The notes beneath the pieces were generated by a model that did no database searches, had not been told where the DNA came from, and saw only the letters and a list, made by a program, of their open reading frames with translations. A stretch of 64,000 bases of DNA from Mesostigma viride. Its lineage: Eukaryota > Streptophyta > Mesostigmatophyceae > Mesostigmatales > Mesostigmataceae. Positions 11,401 through 20,775 of this stretch are shown here, one piece after another; positions within the stretch are counted from its first letter, which is position 1, and every line of letters starts with the position of its first letter. Location of the stretch: the NCBI GenBank assembly GCA_009746045.1, contig RPFO01002065.1:1-64000 (forward strand). The letters run 5' to 3'. A program made the translations under genes and the position numbers.

Positions 11401-12013
11401 ATTAAAATGTAAAAGAAAAATATCTACCTTATTGGGGTTTAATGTTCCTTTCCAGTTCAGCATAAGTACACTCTTGAGTGTGTGCAATGTTTGGTTATAC
11501 GCCATTGTCTTAAAATAGCAACCAATGTAAACCTCCGTCCTAACCACATTTGGATACAATAAAGACATTGATGCCTGACACATAGCATTCATTGCTTGAA
11601 ATACCATGCATATTTTGTGTCAATGTTCTGCAGACCACAGCTTCAAGTGGGCATACTTCGCTTTCCTCAATATAATGGCGACATGGCATTTGGTGAAAGT
11701 GGTGAGTGCCATGAAGTTGCGCCGGCCGTCGTTATCCATGACGAACTGAATGGGTTTCGTGCAAATCAAGTTTTTTGTTTTGGTGTTCCAGTTGCGCCGG
11801 CCGGCGTTTCCAATGGTATCTTGCGCGCACTTGCAAAAGCTTGCACGCTTATCAACATTTTGTGTTGGTAAACATTTTATCACCTCTGGGATTTCCGCCT
11901 TCACTACCTGAGTTGCTTCTTTGTGGTTTTCAAATGCAACCGAGTTACGCCGGCCGTCGTTACTCATGACAAATTGTAGGGGTTTTGTGCAAATCACTTT
12001 TGTATGGTTTATG

Positions 12014-12757
12014 TGTCAGAAACCGGGGCTCGGAGGAAAGATCTTTTGCCTGTTATGACCCAGATATTGCACAAGTGTATGGAAAAGACTTCTTGTATTA
12101 AAATACGTTTACTGAGAGTGGAAAACACGGTGCGGCCAACACTGGGCGCAGTCTACCATAGCCAACACTGGGCCAGGGCAAATGACAATGCCAACACTGG
12201 GCAGGGTCACACGACCAACACTGGGTCGGGGCCACACACGGCTGGGCAAGCAAACGACTCTAGGCACACAAAGTAGTGGCGGCTAATGCATTATGCACCG
12301 TTGATTTACATCTGACGGCACTGCAGCTTAGCGTCTCTACAACCACGGAAAGAACACTAGATAATAACGACTTTGCAGCCTGTAATCTATTGTCCACATC
12401 ATGGTACATTGTGTGTGTGGTCTGATAGGCTCAAAGTCCTATCGCCTCCAGGGCGGCACCACAAACTGCGGACCTGATCTGATCCGGAGAGAGCCGATGT
12501 AAATTACGGCACCTGTAACGGTGCTGACAGGTAACGCTTGCTGTATTCCGAGCAACATCATTCGGATTTTAGTACACTCAAACATTGTATATGATATTAA
12601 ACTAGTCAACGACCTGTGGGTGCAATTAATAGGGATGCAAACCCAACAACAAGTCGTGTAAATAAACACCTAGCTGACGGCGTCAATTTTCCCCGCATAT
12701 AATGCGTGATAACATAATGCGTGACAAAAGTAGAGAAACATCGCTAGATATTTGACA
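12014..12757 (-). repeat. 3' LTR of the gag-only element
   Basis: A 744-bp copy equal in length to the right LTR. It carries four direct copies of ccaacactggg at about 12137, 12162, 12191 and 12215 (spacing 24-29 bp), possible enhancer-like or protein-binding repeats. Terminal TGTCA/TGACA is present. Confidence 0.93.
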
Positions 12758-12770
12758 CACCCCCGTACTG
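12758..12770 (-). promoter_or_regulatory. Polypurine tract candidate
   Basis: Next to the 3' LTR the minus strand reads ACGGGGGTG, a short G-rich stretch in the correct place to prime plus-strand DNA synthesis. Confidence 0.5.
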
Positions 12771-12787
12771 CATGTCACGTATTCCGG

Positions 12788-13672
12788 CTACTCAATGAAA
12801 AAACCAGCAGGAACATCTGCCACGTCGTCAGCCAGTGGCTCGCCGTCCATGGTGAAGTGCGCCTCAGGTTTCTTGGACTTGTTCTCCGCCTTCTTGGACC
12901 AGCAGCGATCCTCAGTGTGACCGGTACGGTGGCAGTGCTTGCAGGTCAGCACTTTCCCACCCTTGGTGAGGAAGACTGATTCGTCGATAGTACCCGCACA
13001 GTGGGGGCAGGCAGCAGTATGATACACTGGTGCACTGGAATCTGAGCTGCCAGCTTGGGCCGCGCGGTGCACACGCAGATGGTCGTCCACTTTCAGGACG
13101 GCGGTCTTGTAGTCTTTCCACGTCAAGTCGGGGGGAAGGTTGTACGCCGCCAGGACGGGGCCATACTGGGCAGGAAGTCTGCGGCGGTGTGATGTCACCA
13201 GGATGGAATCATGGAGTTTATTGTTGCTTAATTTATTATATTGCAGGTACAATCGTTCGGTGAGATTGACATTTGCAGGAACAGAATCCATGGGAATCTG
13301 CTCAGCTGACAGCAGTTCCTCAAGTGTCGCGGCCTGATGGGTGGATGTCGTTTCGTCACGTCCATAGACGTCAACCAGGACGGTCCACGCCTCGTGCATA
13401 TACTTGTTGGGGGCCGTAGCGGCATGCAGTAGCGCGTTGCCGTCGAGGCCAGCAATCAGGGCAGCGTAACCAATTTTTTGCTGCTTTACCACGATCGGAT
13501 CCTTTCCAGCTAGTACATCTGAATATCCGAGGGCGTCGAATTGCCCTTCCGCCTTGATTCGGAATCCGGTGAATTTCTTGGGGTCGCTCCCATCAAAGTT
13601 GAGATTCTTGAGAGCACTAAGAACGCTGCTCTCCTTGACTTCTCGTGCCACAGCTGGCGCACCTCCCGACAT
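12788..13672 (-). CDS. Copia-like Gag with zinc knuckle
   Basis: A 294-residue protein from the ATG at 13670-13672. It forms the particle coat and binds RNA. The N-terminus (SALKNLNFDGSDPKKFTGFR) and central region (NALLHAATAPNKYMHEAW, VDVYGRDETT, TERLYLQYNKL) match the copia Gag pattern. Near the C-terminus are CPHC and the zinc knuckle CKHC-HRTGH-TEDRC (CX2CX4HX4C). It ends 30 bases before the 3' LTR, with no protease after the knuckle. The frame is intact, which fits a recent and possibly functional element. Confidence 0.85.
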   Translation of the reverse strand: MSGGAPAVAREVKESSVLSALKNLNFDGSDPKKFTGFRIKAEGQFDALGYSDVLAGKDPIVVKQQKIGYAALIAGLDGNALLHAATAPNKYMHEAWTVLVDVYGRDETTSTHQAATLEELLSAEQIPMDSVPANVNLTERLYLQYNKLSNNKLHDSILVTSHRRRLPAQYGPVLAAYNLPPDLTWKDYKTAVLKVDDHLRVHRAAQAGSSDSSAPVYHTAACPHCAGTIDESVFLTKGGKVLTCKHCHRTGHTEDRCWSKKAENKSKKPEAHFTMDGEPLADDVADVPAGFFIE

Positions 13673-14018
13673 GTTCTTGATTGCGTTGGAGATTTGTAAT
13701 GTGAAGTAAAGTGTGATTTAATCTCTCCAGAGATACTGCGTTGTTGTCGAGCAGATCCTGTAGATTTCTGATTGAAAAGTCTGGAAGTTCGCTGAAACAC
13801 ACACAGTTGAAAAATTCTTGTCGAATGCCACGCAGGAGCCAGCGGCAGTAGGCAGATTCAGGAAACACGCCCGGGAAGATGTCTTCAACTTGGGCAAAAA
13901 GCAGATTTGCTCTTGCGAGGTAGTCTGGGCAAGATTCTTCGGGAAATTGAAAAAGCTCAATTCCAGATCTCAGGTTGCGGTCGTTGGGAATTGGAAAATA
14001 TGGGTTCATAGGCATCAC
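13617..14018 (-). CDS. Upstream ORF of the gag-only element
   Basis: A 133-residue frame starting 17 bases from the 5' LTR (MMPMNPYFPIPNDRNLRSG) and overlapping the start of gag in another frame. It contains ELFQFPEESCPDYLARANLL and a segment around YCRWLLRGIRQEFF, resembling a capsid fold piece. The last ~25 residues may be fortuitous. It could be an extra gag-like protein, or the first exon of a spliced gag. I do not recognise it. Confidence 0.45.
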   Translation of the reverse strand: MMPMNPYFPIPNDRNLRSGIELFQFPEESCPDYLARANLLFAQVEDIFPGVFPESAYCRWLLRGIRQEFFNCVCFSELPDFSIRNLQDLLDNNAVSLERLNHTLLHITNLQRNQEHVGRCASCGTRSQGEQRS

Positions 14019-14034
14019 TCGCTACTCGATACCA
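14017..14034 (-). promoter_or_regulatory. Primer-binding site
   Basis: Directly abutting the 5' LTR, the minus strand reads TGGTATCGAGTAGCGAGT. It starts with TGG, the complement of a tRNA CCA end. The first seven bases match the common initiator-Met site TGGTATC, then diverge. The tRNA identity is not determined. Confidence 0.7.
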
Positions 14035-14778
14035 TGTCAGAAACCGGGGCTCGGAGGAAAGATCTTTTGCCTGTTATGACCCAGATATTGCACAAGTGTA
14101 TGGAAAAGACTTCTTGTATTAAAATACGTTTACTGAGAGTGGAAAACACGGTGCGGCCAACACTGGGCGCAGTCTACCATAGCCAACACTGGGCCAGGGC
14201 AAATGACAATGCCAACACTGGGCAGGGTCACACGACCAACACTGGGTCGGGGCCACACACGGCTGGGCAAGCAAACGACTCTAGGCACACAAAGTAGTGG
14301 CGGCTAATGCATTATGCACCGTTGATTTACATCTGACGGCACTGCAGCTTAGCGTCTCTACAACCACGGAAAGAACACTAGATAATAACGACTTTGCAGC
14401 CTGTAATCTATTGTCCACATCATGGTACATTGTGTGTGTGGTCTGATAGGCTCAAAGTCCTATCGCCTCCAGGGCGGCACCACAAACTGCGGACCTGATC
14501 TGATCCGGAGAGAGCCGATGTAAATTACGGCACCTGTAACGGTGCTGACAGGTAACGCTTGCTGTATTCCGAGCAACATCATTCGGATTTTAGTACACTC
14601 AAACATTGTATATGATATTAAACTAGTCAACGACCTGTGGGTGCAATTAATAGGGATGCAAACCCAACAACAAGTCGTGTAAATAAACACCTAGCTGACG
14701 GCGTCAATTTTCCCCGCATATAATGCGTGATAACATAATGCGTGACAAAAGTAGAGAAACATCGCTAGATATTTGACA
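14035..14778 (-). repeat. 5' LTR of the gag-only element
   Basis: The promoter-bearing LTR in element (minus) orientation. It matches the left LTR throughout by reading, including the four ccaacactggg repeats. The short ORFs inside both LTRs are identical in the two copies. Confidence 0.93.
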
Positions 14779-15184
14779 TTATGTACATGCATCCAGTTGC
14801 GCCGGCCGGCGTTTCCAATGGTATCTTGCAGTTGCGCAATCAGGCCCCATTACCAAAAGTGTGTTTGTACATCTTTTTTACACCTGAAGGATTTCTGCCT
14901 GCATATCCTGAGTTGCTTCTTAATGGTTTTTAATTGCGCCCGAGTTACGCCGGCCGTCGTTATTAATGACAAACTGTATGTGTTTCATAAAATCACTTTT
15001 GTATGGTTTACATGTATCCAGTTGCGCCGGCCGGCGTTATTAATGACGCTTGTCGTTCTTGTTTGATGCCCATCGTTTTCGTCGTGTCTTTAATGGTGAT
15101 TATTTATCATTACTCATCCTCAGGGCTTTCGGTGCCGCGGGATTAAGAGGCGAAAAAAATCAGCTGCCGTCTGACCAAAGTCTG

Positions 15185-16000
15185 ATGGCGCGATCGGGGC
15201 GGGGGGCCGTTTCCGACGGTTCGCGTCCCTTGTCCAATGACGACCGGGAGCCTGCACTTCGCGGTCTCTGGAGCGACAAGTACATCGAGAACAAGGGGTA
15301 CAAAATTGCCAATGACATCTTTCCTATCATGGCGGAACGCGTGAAAGCAAACAACCACAGGACGCCAGAGATGAGCGCGGAGGTTCTGTCTTGCGCAGCT
15401 TCAAGACTAAATGCCATGGTGGCGGAGAGCAACGGCATTAAGAAGAGGAAGAACTGTGACGACGGGCTTCCTGAAAGTTGGGCGGAATCTCTTCGGGATA
15501 CCATCAAGAAGGCTTTTGGCGACTTGGGAACATCTGAGAAGGATCGTGGGCTTAGGTGGGCCTTGTGTGGACTTGTTACGAAGGCAATGGAGGGCGTCCC
15601 GGACAGGATTGTGGAGCGCGCGTTCGGGATTGACAGGCGCTTTGTCGCAACTGTTCGGGGTCACAGGGATGGAATGGAAGAAGGGGAGGACGACCTTTTG
15701 ATGAGTGCGCCAGAGAGGAGGAGGAGGAAAGACGAGCTTCCGACGGAAGTCATTGCCCTGATACAAGCGTGCTGGAGGGATGATAACTTGACGCGGGCGT
15801 CTCCGAACATGAAGGATGTTCATTGTGAATGGACAAGAAAGGATTACAAACATACACTAGCGTTTTCGGAGGGTGCGCGCTACTATACTGTCTCCAAGTC
15901 GAAGATTTACGAAGTGTTCATTTCCCGCCATCCGGAGTTGAAGCCACCGCGGCGGATGGACAGTAGGGAGGGGGGGGGCTGGAGGGAGAGGAGGGCGTGA
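15185..16000 (+). CDS. N-terminal exon of a DDE-type transposase gene
   Basis: The open frame begins upstream; the first good ATG is at 15185 (MARSGRGAVSDGSRPLSND). The frame also stays open from about 15050, and an acceptor-like cctcag precedes 15124. It includes a helical region (KIANDIFPIMAERVKAN), a Lys/Arg-rich linker, and a segment like the pre-zinc-finger part of these transposases (YYTVSKSKIYEVFISRHPELKPPRR). The frame then ends at 16000, and the next exon's frame is open from 15997. The switch lies in a G-rich stretch (15960-16060), by a short intron or a one-base indel in the nine-G run. Its role is probably DNA or protein contact; no named domain was recognised. Confidence 0.6.
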   Translation: MARSGRGAVSDGSRPLSNDDREPALRGLWSDKYIENKGYKIANDIFPIMAERVKANNHRTPEMSAEVLSCAASRLNAMVAESNGIKKRKNCDDGLPESWAESLRDTIKKAFGDLGTSEKDRGLRWALCGLVTKAMEGVPDRIVERAFGIDRRFVATVRGHRDGMEEGEDDLLMSAPERRRRKDELPTEVIALIQACWRDDNLTRASPNMKDVHCEWTRKDYKHTLAFSEGARYYTVSKSKIYEVFISRHPELKPPRRMDSREGGGWRERRA

Positions 16001-16014
16001 GGGGGGGAAATCAG

Positions 16015-18535
16015 GTGATTATGGAGACGGAGGAGGGGATGTCAATGCCTCGCACGAATCAGAAGAGCACAGTTCATGTGGGATACACTTCTTTTTGCAA
16101 GCATATGCCCGCATGCGTGAAGGGGCGGTGGAAAATGCGGAACTTGTGCGCATGCCAGCACCACACTACCATGCAGTCCATGGTTGGGGGGTTGGCCAAA
16201 TTTCGTGCAACTTTTCATGCCAGATGCGAGTGCGGACCTGAATGCCACGCGTGCGATCATGGTAGCCAGCTCGACGTGGGGTCGTCCGTGCCCACATGTT
16301 CCATTTTCAAAGCCACTCACACGACAGAGTGGGTGAACAAGTTTACTTGTGAGGTGGAGGGGATGAGGGAGGGGGGAGGTTCGAGGTCGTCTGTGGGGTC
16401 GTCGCGGCCGCAGGTTCAGCCTTTTCAGGGCGAACTTGAGGATCTGCCCATGCATGGGAGGGTGCTGGACGACGAGGAAGGGGTGCCCGATCATGACCTG
16501 GGCGAGGAGTTGGGGGTTTGCTCGATCCGGCGTAAGGCTTGTGTGTTGGGCACTTGCCTGGCTCCCAAGTGTGGAATTCGGAACTTCATGTTATGCGAAC
16601 GGGAGGAGGCTTCCAACCACCTGATTTCATGGACCAGATACGAGATGCAGGATGTGCCGCCGGGTGCGGTTCTTGGGCCAGAGGTAATTTTTAGTGGAGT
16701 GGTTGCGCCCCAAGGCGTTTCTTTTGCAATGTTTCCTGAAGTTCTTGGGCCAGAGGTAATTTTTAGTGGAGTGGTTGCGCCCCAAGGCGTTTCTTTTTCA
16801 ATTTTTCCTGAGGTCCTGTCTTTTTTCTTCCTACAGGTCATTGGTGGGTCGAAGTTGATGTCTTTTCTGTATGTGCACACTGCGCATATGCAGGACGACT
16901 GTGACGAGATCGCAAAGGCTGGTGGGCAGCGATTGACGCAAGTCGACGTCAAGTCCACACCAACGGAGCTAAAGGAGGCAATTGTGGACAAGTGGCCGGA
17001 CTTCATCCAGCATTGCTTCAACGCGTGGTGGCAAGCGGACGCCTCCAAGGAATGTCTCTCAAGGATGCGGGTGGGGGACCTTGTATGCCACACAGATTAC
17101 GCCGAGAACTACCAGTCTTACACCTATCACAATCTCCAAGCACAGTATTGGCATCCAGTCACATTCGTCCTTATGCCCTGGATCGTGCGCTACTTGGATC
17201 CAGCGTCGGGAAAGGTCGTGAGAAGGGAGTTTCACTTCATCGGACAGGGCGGAATGAAAAGGGACGGGCGGGCCCTCCGTTTTGCTATCCTCAAAATCCT
17301 GGCGACACTACGGTCAGAAGGGGTAGAGGTGAAGCGCTTCATTGGGTGGTCGGACAATTGCTCCATGCAGTTCAAGTCAAGGAATGTGATCGCGGAAGTG
17401 GCCCGGCTGCTGACGGAGGATCCGCACCTGGAGTCATTTGAGTGGAATTACTTTGGGGAGCAGCACGGAAAGGGGGAGGTGGATGGAGCTGGTGGGACTG
17501 TGAAGTGCATGTTGAGGAGGTGGCACATCAGGGAAGAGAACCAGGACAAACAGACGGCCGCCCAGTTGGTGGAGAATCTGGCGTCGGGGGCGGTGGGCGG
17601 GACCACAACGACCAGGCGTAACTTCTTCGAGTTCCCCGAGGTAATTAAGTGTACAGTCCTCGTTCAGGGAATAGTTACGCCGGCCGTCGTTTCTAGGGCG
17701 TTCTTGGAGTCCTGGCGATCAGGAGTGCTTAATAAAACACAACTAGCTCGATGGTCTCGTAACTTCAACTTTCCCTTGTGCAAATCTTGTCTTCGACGCG
17801 CAGGTGCTTCCTTACAGCCCAGGGCGCGGCGAAATCAAAGGAGTGAAGAAGGCGCACTGGTGGCGCATGGACAAGTCGAATGTGACGCGCTTAATGCTGC
17901 GCCAGTATTCCTGCTATTGTGGCGGTGCGTGCGCCGAGGAAAGGTGGTGGGATTGTCGAAAGGAGTGGACCGACATGGACGGCTGGAATGTGGGAGGTGC
18001 TCGGATGAAGCTCCACAAACTGGGGGAGCCAGTGCAAAGGAACCCAAACGGACAAGGGGGGCACGCAGGGACGCGACTGAACAGACTACAGGCAGAGAGG
18101 ACGATGATGGGAAGGAGACTGAAGCTGCGAGACATTTTTGCCGTCGAGTCCTACTCTGGTGATGAGTCCCACGATCCAGATCATCCATATTGGCTAGCGG
18201 AAGTCTTGCAGGAGCCTTATCAGGTGGCCGCTACTTTCGTGAGGCGAGTGGCCGACAGAAACGGCAAGGTCGATAGGGAGTTGTTCCGTAAGGGACAATG
18301 GGTGGTGGGGGTGCGCTACTGGGACAGATTTCCGGGTATGGCGACGATGTTCAAAATGGACGCCGATGCGCAAGCTGAACAGCCAAACTTGGTCAATTGC
18401 TACCTGTGCATGGACGCGGGGTTCGAACACACCATTGTTGTCAACCCAGCTAACAATCGCCAGGCCATCTTGACCATTCCGACAGACGTCGAGAAACGGC
18501 TCACGAACTTGGCCAAGAAGAGACCTGTTCAGTAG
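16015..18535 (+). CDS. DDE-type transposase, catalytic and C-terminal exons
   Basis: Exons are about 16015-16683, 16837-17640 and 17804-18535, with phase-0 GT-AG introns 16684-16836 and 17641-17803. It first encodes a Cys/His-rich module (CACQHHTTM, CECGPECHACDH). The probable catalytic core has HTDYAENY (~17093), FIGWSDNCSMQFKSR (~17340-17385) and GEQHGKGEVDGAGG (~17455-17497), the spaced acidic triad of a cut-and-paste transposase. The last exon has SCYCGGAC and a BAH-like stretch (FAVESYSGDESHDPDHPYW, GQWVVGVRYW). Similar unclassified proteins occur in protists and invertebrates. I cannot place it in a named superfamily or see terminal inverted repeats, so a domesticated host gene is possible. 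Confidence 0.75.
16684..16836 (+). other. Transposase intron with duplicated splice donor
   Basis: The intron begins gtaatttttagtg and ends ttcctacag. A 72-bp unit covering the last exon bases (ttcttgggccagag) plus the donor is present twice, giving donors at 16684 and 16756. Both introns (153 or 81 nt) are multiples of three without stops, so the frame reads through. Each copy contains the hairpin-forming gttgcgccccaaggcgttt. Confidence 0.8.
17641..17803 (+). other. Transposase intron with GCCGGC motif
   Basis: A 163-nt phase-0 GT-AG intron (gtaattaag to gacgcgcag) that restores the frame between FFEFPE and VLPYSPGRG. At 17674 it carries gttacgccggccgtcgttt, the motif that defines the 229-bp tandem repeat at 11.7-15.05 kb. 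Confidence 0.8.
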
Positions 18536-19187
18536 GCCAGCTCGCCCGGGCTTGGTTGGACGAGGTGGACAGCCTTGAGAGCACGTGCTTCGTTGTGAGC
18601 ACTTGCCTTTCAGCCGTGATTTGCAAACGAGTTCCTTGTCCTGAATTGTAAAGCTCGATTCATGCTCTTTTAAGGAAGTGTATAATATTATCCAGATCAT
18701 GTATATATTTAGATCTAGACCTGAGTTCAAATAACATTTCTTAGAGGGCTGAGATGCGCGAGGTCCAGCATACATGTATATATCCATGGAGACATGTTAC
18801 AAACTCAAATGTTTCATTGTACGTACCACTAGCTCGTCGACGGGGGTATCCCATGTAATGTATGATTTATGAATTAATTAATCGCTTAATTGTACAATTT
18901 AAATGGATCATGAACTTGTCAAGTGGCCTAATTTGGTTTATTTGGTTCATCATTTATTGATCTCAATCATTCTTAATTGAATCTCGAGCAATAGCAATCG
19001 TGAAGCAGATCCTAATCATGTGATTCGCATAATGAGAATAGGCAACAAGTGCTACTTTGAGGAATGCGGGGTTGGTCAGGTTATTATAGAGCTAGAGCTA
19101 CAAACGGCACATATATTGCAAACTTTGCGCTCCAGGCATGGAATTTCAAAAGTACCAAAATTGGAGCAGTAGATGTTGGGGACGCCC
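18536..19187. other. No gene seen
   Basis: The 3' flank of the transposase gene turns AT-rich from about 18840. No terminal inverted repeat, tail or coding frame was recognised. Confidence 0.4.
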
Positions 19188-19691
19188 AGGAAGGTGAGAA
19201 TTCCGAGAAGATTACGCGTGCGTTTGAGAGAGAAATCCTTGGTCGCATGGGCCTGAAGGGTGCATGAGATCGAGCTGGTCGCCCACCGCCTTCCGCGGCC
19301 CCGCGCGCGGGGTACTTAAGGCAGGGGCGCCCCCGCCGCTCCTTCTCACCGGCTTCCAGAACCCGGCGGACAAGATTTCTTTTCTCAGACGCCGCAAGCG
19401 GCTCGAGAAAACTCACTTCACCCTTGACGACGACCTGACCCTGGCGCAGCAACAACGGCGACGGGAGCTATGGCCGACCTACCTCCAGCTCCGGCAGACC
19501 AAGGCGGGGCAGCCGGTGTACTGGAAGGGGGCGGCCATCTACGTCGGCCACAAGCCCTGGCAGGTGACCCCCGCGGCCCCAATGACTCCAGACGCCCCAG
19601 CTTAGGGGATCGAATACAGCAGTAGTAGTGTAGAATAGCTAGACCGTGGTCATGTACATCTAAGCCTCCTACAGGCACTATACCAGCTGAT

Positions 19692-20151
19692 GAATTAAAT
19701 TATAACATGCCTCCGTTGGGAGATCATGTAGCACATATTCCATGATGGACGGGTGGGGTGGAGGAAGCCGCGTAATCGAACTATACTAACTCTAAGCTAT
19801 CTAGACTAGAAAATCCTAACTACACTACTCATCAAAACGCCTCCTCCGCTTGGGGGGAGGGGGCTTGCCCACAGGGTCGGGCGTGTGCGCCTTGACAATC
19901 TTCTGCCATCGCGTCTTGTCCTGCATGGCAGTCCAAAGACGGGAGAGACAACTGTGGATGCGGTGCTCAAACTGGGCTGGGACCACTAGGTCGTCCAGCA
20001 ACATCTGGATGTAGTTCGTGACAGGTTTCCCTACCCTTTTGGGAATGCCCTTGGGGCCAGGCCAGGTCAGAATGTGTTGCCCTGGCTGGCCAAGCCGCTG
20101 GGGGCCGGCCAGACCAAGGGCGGTGTCGACCTGGCTGGTGCGAGCAAGGTG
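19692..20151 (-). mobile_element. Nested LINE-A, antisense, 5'-truncated, 12-bp target duplication
   Basis: Flanked by ataccagctgat at 19680-19691 and 20152-20163. The 3' end is at the left: an AATTA-type tail, taacatgcctccgttgggag, then 3'UTR. The minus strand encodes a LINE pol C-terminus (AQFEHRIHS, RLWTAMQDKTRWQKIVKAH, PDPVGKPPPPKRRRRFDE, stop). It is inserted in the 3'UTR of a plus-strand LINE-A. Confidence 0.88.
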
Positions 20152-20282
20152 ATACCAGCTGATTCACGACCATTATTTAGCCATGTACATGTGTGCCTAT
20201 GACGTGCCACACTCGGACCAGATGATGCATAGCTTTATTTAGTTATGCTGTGCCCATGCAGAGAGCTGCTCTCTGCTGAGAT

Positions 20283-20562
20283 TAAATTAAATTAAATTAA
20301 ATTATAACATGCCTCCGTGGGGAGGTCATGTAGCACATATTTCATGATGGATGGGGTGGAGGAAGCCGCGTGATCGAACGATCCTAATTCTATCTAGAAA
20401 ATCCTAACTACACTACTCATCAAAACGCCTCCTCCGCTTGGGGGGAGGTGGCTTGCCCACAGGGTCGGGCGTGTGCGCCTTGACAATCTTCTTCCACCTC
20501 GTCTTGTCCTGCATGGCAGTCCAAAGACGGGAGAGAGAGTGGATGCGGTGCTCAAACTGGGA
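20283..20562 (-). mobile_element. Second nested LINE-A, antisense, 11-bp target duplication
   Basis: Flanked by tctgctgagat at 20272-20282 and 20563-20573. It has the same tail and coding end as the 19.7-kb copy (MQDKTRWKKIVKAHTPDP, KRRRRFDE). At only 280 bp it is more severely 5'-truncated, and it lies further along the same host 3'UTR. Confidence 0.88.
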
Positions 20563-20775
20563 TCTGCTGAGATGCAATGCCCTAGCTCTTGTATTCTGAT
20601 TTTCTGATTTATAGCCATGATGATCTTCCCCCACATGACATGCTCCCCCTTAGCTGGGCATAGCGTGATAGATCATGAGGGTGCAGGTGCCCTGGTGCAC
20701 CTAGAGCAAGGGTAGCTTACATTCCCACCCTTGCAGGAAGTATAGCTTAGAATGTAAATTAAAAGCCATACATAT

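Larger units (their letters stand above)
12014..14778 (-). mobile_element. Complete non-autonomous LTR retrotransposon, gag only (TR-GAG type)
   Basis: Two direct 744-bp LTRs (12014-12757 and 14035-14778) that look identical enclose 1,277 bp. Each LTR begins TGTCA and ends TGACA. The element is flanked by ttatg at 12009-12013 and 14779-14783, the 5-bp target-site duplication. Internal coding is on the minus strand: a copia-like gag with zinc knuckle. There is no protease, integrase, reverse transcriptase or RNase H, and no room for them, so mobilisation must depend on another element. Matching LTRs and an intact duplication indicate recent insertion. It sits inside the 229-bp tandem repeat. 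Confidence 0.93.
11716..15055. repeat. ~229-bp tandem repeat with palindromic GCCGGC motifs, split by an LTR element
   Basis: Two alternating sub-blocks recur. One starts gttacgccggccgtcgtta and runs through atgaca and aatcacttttgtatggttt. The other starts gttgcgccggccggcgttt and runs into ccaatgg. Starts are 11716, 11791, 11944, 14796, 14944 and 15021. Subtracting the 2,770-bp LTR insertion (element plus one target duplicate), first-block spacings are 228 and 230 bp and second-block spacings 235 and 225 bp. The motif core is nearly a perfect palindrome. Confidence 0.8.
19188..20775 (+). mobile_element. LINE-A 3' part (ORF1 C-terminus and 3'UTR) with two nested antisense insertions
   Basis: From aaggtgagaattccgag to the stop at 19605 it matches the ORF1 copy at 45280-45679. 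The C-terminus reads TLAQQQRRRELWPTYLQLR, then PVYWKGAAIYVGHKPW, an L1-type ORF1 C-terminal domain. The frame is broken around 19255-19390. The 3'UTR continues at 19606-19691, 20164-20282 and 20574-20770, collinear with 45680-46060, with antisense LINE pieces between these blocks. This is a 5'-truncated dead copy. Confidence 0.8.

Noticed and set aside
11702-15123. Transposase 5' intron from gtgagt (11702) to cctcag (15123)
   Set aside because: Splice-like ends exist but the exon phases did not match, so I kept the first ATG at 15185.
15963-16014. 52-nt intron joining the two transposase frames
   Set aside because: It has gt...cag ends, but joining them leaves the wrong frame; an indel or another intron is more likely.
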